Shown here: one piece after another, positions 32,681 to 42,400 of the stretch
How the letters are laid out: the number at the start of each line of letters is the position of its first letter
Numbering within the stretch: position 1 is the stretch's first letter
Source: Dendrophyllia cribrosa
Lineage: Eukaryota; Cnidaria; Anthozoa; Scleractinia; Dendrophylliidae
Direction of reading: 5' to 3'
Assembly: GCA_024195265.1 (NCBI GenBank)
Contig: JAJLRJ010000010.1
Location: 17,190,259-17,254,258 of the forward strand
Length of the DNA stretch: 64,000 nucleotides
Position numbers and translations under genes: made by a program
Notes under the pieces: generated by a model
Database searches by the model: none
What the model saw: the letters and a program-made list of their open reading frames with translations, nothing else
What the model was told of the DNA's origin: nothing

Positions 32681-33699
32681 TTAACCCATTGACACTTGAA
32701 CCGCCCGTAACCGCCCGTACAAGACTCCACTGCTTTAAAAAATTGTAACTTTCTCAATCGTGCGAACATTGCCTTAACTAGCAGTTGTGAGCATTGACTA
32801 GAAAGTCTTTCAAATTGAGATACCCAATAAACACAAAAAAGTCAGCGATTTTTGCAGAATATCAGCGTTTGAATTTGGACAATAACAAAAATGACCGTTT
32901 TTAACGTCATAGAAAAACAACAAAAATCACGTTTTTGCCTTTAGTTTTTTTTATTCAAATCATCATGGCAAACCCAAAAGTCAACATTCACAGCAAAATT
33001 CAGTCCTAGTCCTAGCTTAGCAGTGAATTTTTTTGCTCTTATTCGTTGCTCGGGCCGAGCTCTAGCCTCTCGTTCTAATGCATACTGACCTTGCCTCGAT
33101 TTTCAATATCACCACCGCACTGCATGCTGGGAAAAAGCCAAAAATTTGGACAGCGTTCGATTCTTTCCGCACACATTTCATATTTATACTAAGTCCACAG
33201 CCACTCCGACCCACCGCCGAAATTTCGCGCTTGTTGTATTCTCCTGTGGTCGCAACTTCCAAAATATGCCGCGGTAGGTCGAGAAATTCATCCAGAGTCG
33301 AGCCCCAAAGCCACTTCGTTTCCAGGCGGCCATTTTTCCAGTTCAACGAGCAACGAGCCAAATTCGTAAACGAAGTACAACACCTAACTCGCTTCATTGA
33401 GAAGTGGACTCTGAACTACCTCCAAGCTTAATGATGCTCACCAGGCAGCTACTAAAGATGAAAAATGGCTGTGAACTTACCAAAAATCGTAGATAATTCA
33501 TATTGGACCCTTTGTTGCAAATCAACCAAGCAAAATGAGATCGTCACAATGACGTTTCCAGTAAACTCGAGCCTTCAGTGTTTTAGAACAGCAGCACTTT
33601 CAATGGTAACTCCAAATATGAAGTCACGAAATCCTATGGGGCGTGTGTATGCAGAAAATCACTCAAAAACGTAAAAATCCTCAGGTGTGAATGGGTTAA
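32681..33699. mobile_element. TTAA-ended element 3
   Basis: About 1.02 kb with inverted ends TTAACCCATTGACACTTGA and its counterpart TCAGGTGTGAATGGGTTAA (17 of 19 bases). TTAA at both outer ends fits a piggyBac/Kolobok-type insertion. Overlapping ORFs on both strands near 33062-33431 (111 and 117 codons) have no recognisable domain, and I do not call them genes. Confidence 0.7.
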
Positions 33700-33754
33700 A
33701 TATAATTTGCTTCAAAAATCTAATTAAACCAAGATTTTACCTAAGCAAAAAAAG

Positions 33755-34306
33755 AAATAGAAGTTCATAAAGACTTCTGATATAACTTAACTTATAATAA
33801 AGTTTTTCCGAATTGCAAAAAAAAGAAATAGAAGTTCCAAAGGGTCTAGATAATAGCAAGCAAGTAATAATTTTCAAAGCAACGACAATCCTTTGTCATC
33901 TTCAGTTTGAAATTTTAAGTTACAAAGTTGAATTTATACTAAGTAAATAAAAATGCTAATGAGAGAAAACACCTTTAACAACTAAATGAAAGAATGTGTG
34001 ACAATGCGTGGTTATAATATGGGAACAAGCTTCTTTGAACCAACAGTTGTATCATGTTAATATAAAACTTTCTTTATAATCACGCATTGTCAACATTCTT
34101 TCATTTATTTGTTAAAGGTGTTTTCTCTCATTAGCATTTTCATTTACTTAGTATAAATTCAACTATGTAACTTAAAATTTCAAACTGAAGATGACAAAGG
34201 ATTGTCGAAACATGTGTTTTAAAATCAAAACAGTTGTCGTTGCTTTGAAAAATAGAAGTTCATAAAGACTTCTGATATAACTTTCATAAAGTTTTTTCCG
34301 AATTGT
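33755..34306. mobile_element. Inverted pair of retroelement ends inside direct repeats
   Basis: Two inverted arms (33871-34018 and 34074-34250) share TTGTCATCTTCAGTTTGAAA and the following 130 bp. They are flanked by a direct repeat of about 55 bp (33755-33815 and 34249-34306, containing AGAAGTTCATAAAGACTTCT). The right arm contains CTGAAGATGAC...GTCGAAAC, the kind of sequence seen at Penelope-like element ends, so a head-to-tail-inverted Penelope pair is my best guess. No coding sequence remains. Confidence 0.55.
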
Positions 34307-34606
34307 GTTTGCAATGGTCTTAGTAATGACGCATGTTTGTTGTCAGTTTTTAATGCTTCAGTGGTTGATTGACGACTGGAGGTGAGAATGGCCAGGCCAG
34401 GCTCCATGTTGACTGAATGATTGAAGTTTGAAATTGTGGCTGTGGCTTGGTAATTGCCATTAGTATGCTCATGTTATGAGGAAATCCCGATAAACAGTTT
34501 TTGGAGCCGCTATCGAAAAATCTTCTATAGATTTTTTCTAAACCTCGGGAATTTGTAATTTGGGTCAAGGCCTTGCGTATCGTATTTTGGGTGCTCTTGC
34601 GTGGGT

Positions 34607-34760
34607 ATCAACTGTCTGTTGGTGTTCCAAAAATCATTTTCTTTCCATGTTTACCCCCGCCTTAATAGCATAAATACAACGATTATATGAGCGTCTTGCC
34701 GGGACAAACGTTTTTGTCCACATAAAGGTAATGATTTTTGGAACACTAACAGGCAGTTAA
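34607..34760. mobile_element. Short inverted-repeat element
   Basis: Inverted ends of about 29 bp: GTTGGTGTTCCAAAAATCAT and ATGATTTTTGGAACACTAAC. Next to it (34761-34970) lies a block of TCCGACTCCGAT words on both strands that also pairs with itself. Confidence 0.6.
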
Positions 34761-35394
34761 AACAGACGGAATCGGAAGAAGATTACGGAGTCATAAGCGG
34801 AATCGGAAGAAAATGAAACCGTTCTGATTCTTCCGACTCCGATTCCATTGAGCTTATGACTCCGCTGAGGACTCCGATTTTCGATTTTCACTAGGTCGGA
34901 AACGCTATTACGACTACGACTCCGACTCCGACTGCGTCGCCAGTGAAAACCAGCCTAAACCACGTTTTGTGACTGAAAGACGCCTCAATTTGCATTTCAC
35001 ACCCAAAAGGTGTGAAATGGGGGAGGAGCTAAGCCTTTTATACCGGAACTTCGTGTTTAACTGCAAAGAGGGAAAAATCGTTTTTGAGCGCTCCGTTTTT
35101 GAGCCTAAAAAACTCTATCCAGCCACCTTAAAACTATCTATATAATTTCTCGCTGAATCTTTTTGTTTATTTTTCCCTGAAAATATAATGTAAAAATACA
35201 AACAAAGAATTGAAAACTTTACTTGAAAACATTTTTATTGCCTCATTATAGTAATAAAACATACATCAGTTAGGGAAGTTAGAGGAACGAGCCAACTGAA
35301 TTAGTCAAGTGCATATTCCTTTCTCTTCTTTTTTTTCGAAATGTCAGTTATTTTATAATTTTTAATCAAAAGAGATTTGCTAAAGCGAAGGCAT

Positions 35395-35585
35395 GCAAAA
35401 ATTAAAGAAAAATTTATTGCTCGACGTTTCGGTGTCGTCATGACGCCATTATCAAGAGTAAAGAAAATAATTATAACAAAGCGAATATTTAAGTAGGCTA
35501 GAGCTAAAATTTACATACTAAATAGATGGCTAAACAAACACTTTAGCGCGAATTGAGTCAGTTTGCACATTCAGTTCTGGTTTGT
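35395..35585 (-). mobile_element. Penelope-like element 3' end, inverted copy
   Basis: Mirror image of 35860-36013: GCTCGACGTTTCGGTGTCGT at 35419, through TTAGCGCGAATTGAGTCAG near 35543. It contains only the end of the endonuclease ORF and the 3' untranslated part. Together with the next feature it forms an inverted pair with about 160-190-bp arms. Confidence 0.75.
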
Positions 35586-36013
35586 AAGTCGGAAGCTCAA
35601 TGAAGATCTCAAGGTGCAAGAAGCTAAGCCCTCTATTGTCAACAACCAATGCGTAGTATAAGTTTAAATGTTACCTGTGCGATGCAGGATATGTGGGCTA
35701 TACGAGTGGGTACCTGCACGAGCGCGTGGACGGTCACAAAAGAAAGTTGTCCTCCATTTACAACCACTACCAGCAAGAACACAATGGTCGGATACCACAG
35801 CGTTTTTTAGAACAGTTTCACGTGCTTGCTAAATGTACTAGCAAATTCGATTGCCTCAAACCAGAACTGAACGTGCAAACTGACTCAATTCGCGCTTAAG
35901 TGTTTGTTTAGCCATTTATTGCCTACTTAAATATTCGCTTTGTTATATTTTCTTTACTCCTGATGATCGCGTCATGACGACACCGAAACGTCGAGCAATA
36001 AATCTTTAATTTT
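35586..36013 (+). mobile_element. Penelope-like element 3' fragment with GIY-YIG endonuclease remnant
   Basis: Holds the C-terminal endonuclease part of a Penelope-like retroelement. The residues LKVQEAKPSIVNNQC, then YKFKCYLCDAGYVGYTSGYL in another frame (1-nt shift near 35655), then HERVDGHKRK and LKPELNVQTDSIRA, ending at 35899, show the GIY-YIG fold with GYVGYT as the YIG-type core. The reverse transcriptase is absent. The 3' end carries CTGATGA (35960) and CGAAACGTCGAGCAATAAA. Confidence 0.8.
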
Positions 36014-36198
36014 TTTATAACTTTTTTTATTTTATTTTTAAGCTTTAGTAGTTATAGTTGACTTCTCAAAGAAAACTCTGTACAGGAATCCTGTTTTCAC
36101 GTTTTTGTGACATCATTATCGTCATTATGCCACAGCAGCACAGCACAGCAGTAGCATCTTTAAGTTCCAATGTAACTTTAATAGACTTCCATGGATAT
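36014..36198. other. No feature seen
   Basis: Short spacer between the Penelope-like end and the foldback element; contains an AGCACAGCACAGCA run near 36135. Confidence 0.5.
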
Positions 36199-36326
36199 GT
36201 TGTGGTGCAGTTTTGTCCTTGGTGCAAATTTTATTTTCCTTTGTTTTGGGGTATGGTAATGTATGATGATGAGTTTTAAACAAAGGAAAATAAAATTTGC
36301 ACCAAGGATAAAATTGCGCCACAACA
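36199..36326. mobile_element. Foldback element, family H (second family member)
   Basis: Arms of 49 bp (36199-36247 and 36278-36326, 46 of 49 matching) beginning TGTTGTGG and ending TTTCCTTTGTTT. The 30-bp loop contains GGGGTATGGTAATGTATG. Loop and inner arm match the element at 12851-13016. Confidence 0.85.
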
Positions 36327-37276
36327 GATACATTTAGTCAAGACAACCTCACTAACATTCATGAACTCATTGCCAGTAGAAGACACTGGACAATCATATT
36401 AACCAGCCATTCACGGCGAACGTTTGTACTCTTTAGTTTACTGTATTCTATTTTCTTTTACCGTGTATTGTATTTCACATTATACTATTTTTTAGTGTTA
36501 GTATCATTTATTAGTCATTTAATGTCTTAATAGTCTTTAGGAGGACGCGCCTGTAAATCACTTAAGAGTTTAAAAGTTGTCATCATCGGTAAAGATTATT
36601 ATTAAAAAAAATAATAAAATATATATTAAATGCTTTTCATTAAAAAAATAGCAACCGAAACTTTTACATGCAAATGTTTCATCTTTATACCGTTAATTTT
36701 GCAAAATAAACTTTAACGACATTATCACTCTAAAATAATGCCATTAGATTGATGAAAACATCGAAACGTTGTTCGATTTTATCGCCAATCTTTATTTTAA
36801 AATTTTGCACGTTGAATTAATTAAAATTTATTGATTGAGCGACCATTCTTTCTGAGAATGACACTACAACTAACATATATATATAACACATATAACACCG
36901 TTCTACTACATGTAAAACTATACTATGGATCCGCGCAATGCAATACTCTGATCTAGTATAACATCGATCGAAGCAAATCATGGTTTTAGTCTTTCTCTAC
37001 ATTTTATAGTTTTGTATTACTGTTTTCGATTACTCCATTTCTTACGTTAATAGTCATTCAATATGTCAGTCTAGCAACTTGTTGGTAGCACGTTTTCATA
37101 GAAGAGCTCATCCAGATTGACGTATTCCTGAACAAGAAGAAATACACTTTGTTATAATGCAGGTATGTAGTTTATACAACATTATGATGATTATAATGAA
37201 TATCAACAAACCAACCATTCTTACGATACGTACGAACCATATAAATATCGTTGCTATCGTTTTTCAGAAAGGACTC
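36327..37276. other. No gene; isolated Penelope-like end motif
   Basis: AT-rich. At 36745-36800 a segment GATTGATGAAAACATCGAAA followed by CGTTG resembles the CTGATGA/CGAAACG end motif of the Penelope-like copies. Otherwise nothing supportable. Confidence 0.4.
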
Positions 37277-38448
37277 TATTAAAGCGGAGCTCTCGCGGGC
37301 CGAAGGCCCGCTGCGGAGCCCCATACTCATAGAACCTATGCCCGTTATTTTTCATGATCATGGCTAGTGGAATGTTTCGCGGGCGCGCGTCCGTAACATG
37401 TGTGTTCGTCCGGGCGTCCGAGTGTTGGGCAGGACTAGCTCGCGGGCGCGTATGACGTCGCAAAACATGCGCGTATGACGTCACGCAACATCCGGGATCT
37501 TAGCAATTTTGAAACCAAAGCGAGGCCGAATGTCACGCCAGCTCGGTAAACACTTTCATTGATGTTTTACTGTTTTTACTAAGCGGAGAAAACCGTTTAA
37601 ATTGAAGTCGTTATTTTCCTGCATTTTTTTGCGGTTTGCTACTCAAGACAGGGATACTAATTGAGGGATACTCAGAAGCCGCTATAGTGGAAAAAGAAGA
37701 GCTGTTAGGGAATAAATCTTGCTTCCAGGAACTTCATACGTTTTAATCAATGCGGGAGCAATGCTTGTCACTTCGGATTTCAGAACTGAAGAAGCGGAGA
37801 TGTAAATAATTTCTTAAAGGTAAAACAAATTACATTTTTCGATGGGAATTTATGTTGATATCAATCTGTGATTGACGTTTTCTTCGTGTTCTTGTTAGTT
37901 TTGGAGAGTTGTTTATAAAACGTACTCAAATTCATTTGTTTCATGATTTCTTTCATTGAATACTACAGCTAGGCCTCGATGTGCTATAAATGGTTTGCGT
38001 TTTGCTTTTAAACATAAACTTATGAAGATTTGAATAAAAATTTTCGTAAGAAGATTGTGCTGTCGATTTTTATGTGTTTGTTCATTCATTCATTACATAG
38101 GTTGAAAAGCGATTTTATGTGAACAAAACAAGACTTGGATTTTATAGTTCTAACTTCACTCGCGTGGCCTTATACAAATATGTTTGTGTATTATTTGCAA
38201 TTTTGATTTCCAAATCAGGTTCTCGGGCAATTTTTGATAAGAAAAGTAGTCGTATTAGTTATTCTAGACGGAGAAAAAATTGTTTTTGTGAACTTTTGTA
38301 CGGTCTAAATGTGCTGTGCAGACGCTCGCGTAATTCTGTTTTTGAGAATTGCTAAAATTGAAAAATAGCCCGGTCGTCAATCTTAATTCTTGTGTTTCCG
38401 ACCTTTCTGTTCAGAGAGCGACGCTGTTAGGCTCAGCCTTTCTATATA

Positions 38449-38460
<12 letters not shown>
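37277..38460 (-). mobile_element. R-family repeat, near full length, inverted
   Basis: Reverse orientation of 27209-30182 without its insertion. Hairpin end at 37280-37330 (GCGGGCCGAAGGCCCGC between CGGAGC words). A TGACGTCA palindrome lies at 37476-37483 within GCGCGTATGACGTCACGC. The far end is GCTGTTAGGCTCAGCC leading into a TA microsatellite (38443-38486). No ORF of note. Confidence 0.78.
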
Positions 38461-38487
<27 letters not shown>

Positions 38488-39353
38488 CTTCATTATTACT
38501 TTATTATATTGTTAAAGTAGGTACCTATAGCAAGGTTTTCAGTGATACATTTATTTAGCAGCGATTGGTATCCAATGTATTAAGTAATGATGCGCATATG
38601 AAGGAAGTGCTAACGAAAATGTACGATGGAATGTCAACTTTTTTCATTGTTACAACTAGTGATCTTATTGGCCTAGACTCAAAGACCGCTAAAAAGGTAA
38701 CATTCAAGGAGCATTTTGCTTGATTTTTTAAAGGTTTCAAGTAATTTGAGACCTAATGGCACAACATGCAATTTTTAAAATAATTTGTATTTGGGGAACT
38801 TCATTAAAGAAGCAAAATTATCAGTTATTGTCTTCTGCTATTCTGATTGGTTAAGCACAAACATTTCCTAAAATTTATTTAACGCTAATGGATTTTCTTT
38901 ATTTTTATTCTGAAATATAATTATAAACCATCAGCTCCTCCCCTATTCTTGAAATGAAAGACATTCTATGTGAGAAAGAGCCAATGCCGCAGAACAATGA
39001 AGTATACCGTGGTTCTTATGTGGAGCATTACTTAATATAATGACTCTGCACAATTTAGTTGCACCAACAATTTATCTCTAACCGCCAGCGTTTAAACGCG
39101 AAGCAAAAGGGGAGTTCCTGCAGTCCTAAAATGCTAAAGATGAAAATGAAAATGGTTTATCTAAAATGCTAGTTTGCTGTATGTGAAGTCCAAAGCCTTG
39201 CATTTTTATCCTTATCTTAAAGCGGATAAAATCTTTAACAAAAATGCGCTGATAAGTTGTTTGATTCATCAATAGACAGATTGCAATTGGCTGGTTGGTT
39301 TGTTGTTTGGTTGGTTCGTTGGTTCGTTGGTTCGTTGTAAAAATATTTGTTCT
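38461..39353. other. Region 3' of the RTK gene (copy 2), no gene seen
   Basis: Contains the TA microsatellite at its left edge and GGTTCGTT/GGTTTGTT repeats at 39292-39338, probably in the RTK 3' untranslated region. No clear AATAAA was located on the minus strand just after the stop codon. Confidence 0.5.
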
Positions 39354-39462
39354 TTAAACCTGTTCTTCTTCCTCCATCAGCTTTTGCAGCGTTGAACGTA
39401 GGTATCCAAAGCTTGGTCTGTAAGATGGATCGTTTTTCCAGCACTCCATCATGATATCGTAC
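39354..39462 (-). CDS. RTK terminal exon (only present for copy 2)
   Basis: Begins after an AAACAG acceptor and completes the split leucine codon of the previous exon. It encodes [18 protein letters not shown], the conserved kinase subdomain XI (CW-x-x-D-P-x-x-R-P), then a helix ending in EEEEQV and a TAA at 39354-39356. Its equivalent for copy 1 would lie just left of the window. Confidence 0.93.
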
Positions 39463-42400
39463 CTGTTTTTAACGAATGGTTCATTTATTTAAAGAGTCAT
39501 AATTTCATGAAGTTTTTAGTTTGTATTTTTCAATACAAAATTTTCTATCAAAGAAATGCCTAGTGCATAATGCACGTCGAATTTGAGCTATTTTAACTAG
39601 TTTTTCTACCTTTCGCTTTACTCGGAACGTTATTGGAAGACTCGTATATACGCTAACCTTATTACCGTAGATCAAAAAAGTCAAAATACAAGGCTAGTAT
39701 AACAAAAATTAAAGGCAGATTCAATGGTCAATATTTCAACTAGTAGAACTAGTTTCTACAGGGTCAGTGCAGCAGTGAAAAATATACAGCGGCTTTCTGG
39801 CTTATGCTTGCCAATAGTGGCTTGATTTTGTTCTGATTGCAATATGTCAGGACTAGAAAACATCTACTAAATCCATACTTTTAAATATTAAAACCCCGGT
39901 ATCTCGTATTTCTACAATTTCATCGAACCTACAGAATTTCCTCTTGATTGTGATCAACGATGACATTATAAGTACCATTACAGTAATAACACTATGTGGA
40001 AAAAAAGGAAAACGGATATACTTACAGTTTCGGACTGATAAATTTAGGGCGTGACATGCGGTAACCGTTCTTTAACAAGGCAGGGATATCTCTCATGTAC
40101 ACCCCAGGGAAAGGGTCACCACCTGCAACAAAGCACAGTACTTCAACTCCACTACACTGTAAAATTTTTCGATTGATGTAAGGTCTTGCAAAAAGTGCAA
40201 AATATCTCCGTTACAGATGTTGAGACTTTTCGATGTTCGGATGCTTCATTTGTTCAGAAAAGTGAAAAGGGAAAAATGCATCATAGATACACAACAGGTT
40301 TTGCTTAGTTGGAAGGCGGGAAAGGGAAGCGATCGCTTATTCAACTCCAAGCCTCTCTTGTGTTATGAATTTAGTATACAGAAGGTCGTACAGTACTCAG
40401 ATCCACGTCGCGTGTAAAAGCCCATGCGGCAAACCAACTGCAACCTATATATCTTGTAAAAACCCCATGACCAGAACGAATGTTTTTAGAGCCATCTTAA
40501 TTCAACACGCAGAAGTTTCTGAAGGAATTGGAAAAAAATGGAGGACTGACTCAGTGCATGGTAACTACGCAGGAGCCAGTACATATTCCACCAGTTATTA
40601 CGCTGCTTATTAATTATCGACAAGTGAGTGCAATACAGACGCTTTTAAGTGTGAACTCGGACGGCGAAAAGGTCTGAGGCGAGTTGGAATACGGCAAGAG
40701 GCCATGGGGCTGGAAATCAAAAGATATACTGCCGTAACAGGCTCACAACTCCCTACGCAAACTTTGCAATAAATGCTGACTGTCTTGGAGCTTGATCACG
40801 GGAAATCCAGTACTGACTTATTCGCTTTAACTTACCTACAGTAAAGATTTCGTATAAAACCACACCATAGCTCCACCTAAGCAGAAGAAAACAAACGATT
40901 TGAAACTTATTGTTTTCATTATTACTCGTAGTAGGTGCAACTAGTGGAGAATACAAGTGGCCCTAGTTTTGAAGAAAACTTGTCCAAAGAAACGACAACG
41001 TAAAACTGGACGAGTAGCCAGGATTTAACGTATCTAAAGCTTGGACGTTCTCTGGTTAATGTTTGATCCTTTTGTGATATTCTTGATGTTCTTGATTTTC
41101 CGACTTTTCCGGCTTTTTTTCGACTTAGAAAGCATCTGCCAGTTTCTTTGATGTAGTTTCTATAGCAGCCAGCACAAGAAATATTGTAAACGATGTTTTA
41201 TGTTGGTTTGAAAATCAATAGGAAGCTTAAATTTGTCGAAAGAAAATGGTTTAAGTAGGGTTCTGTTTTTGAACATAGGGCCGTTCTGTTCTTGTATAAG
41301 TGAGTTGTTGCCAGTTCCCCTTAGTTGATAGTATTCAGTTTATCTCTGGTAACTTCTCGCGAAAACGGGAAACGGCTACTACTTACACATCACTGGCCGT
41401 TGTGTACGCACCGCTGCCAAACAAGGCTTCTGGTGCTGTCCACTTGATTGGAAGACGTCCCTGAAGCAAGAAAGCTCTATTAGAAGCATCTGAAAACTGT
41501 AGATGTAGTTCTCCGGACATGTGAGAACTATGATTTTTTATGATTTTGCGGAAATCAAAAAACACAAATAATCACATCAGCAGCCCAGTTTCAGGTTGGA
41601 AAAGAACTTTTCAAAATAAAGTTTTTCTTCCCTCGTTTTTGCCCCTTGTCGGATTTTAAAGTAAAATATGAAAAAGACACATTTTGCATCGATATGTGTT
41701 TGTTTTAATTTTGTTTGTTTTCTATTATTATCTTTTATTTGCAATGCAGTTGTCCTTAATTAAGAAACAGGGTATAGTTTAGCATAGGATGACCTAGTGA
41801 ATAGCTTTGCTAGTAGGAATCGAGTAGACAGATGGTACCTCATGCGTGCGAACATAAATGTCTTCTTCCTGCACATCACGTGCCATTCCAAAGTCAGTGA
41901 TCTTACACACTTCTCCCTCACCAACCAAAACATTTCTAGCGGCCAAGTCGCGATGGATTATCTGGCGAGTAAGAAAAGAGGACATAAACGCACCATCAGG
42001 GTGATGTAACTAAGCCTCATGAACTTCTTCAAGAATTGAAAGGAAAAAAGTAAACACAATTGCAAGTTTATAAGCATACAATGTAGCTCACAAGAAGTTC
42101 ACGTACTAACCTAAAGTGTTCAAAAAGCGTACCTCTTACAGACTTAGTGTAACTTTTTTCTTATCATTTATTTGTTGTTGCTAGTCGCCTTAAAGTCGTA
42201 CAACATTTTTAAATACAGAATTTTTTGATCCGTGAAAATTTGTAGAATTAAGATACATGTTTCCAGTTCGTGATAAAGAACTTAATGTGCTCTCGCCTGT
42301 ACTCAGTTTGTGTCCTTACTTAGTGGGTGACTGCTATTAATAATTCCTGACACAGAAATAAAGTTTTTTTATTATTTTTTATTATTATTAATTTGTGTTT

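Noticed and set aside
33062..33431. ORFs of 111 and 117 codons on opposite strands
   Set aside because: They overlap inside a TTAA-ended element, show no domain and have no promoter or splice context.
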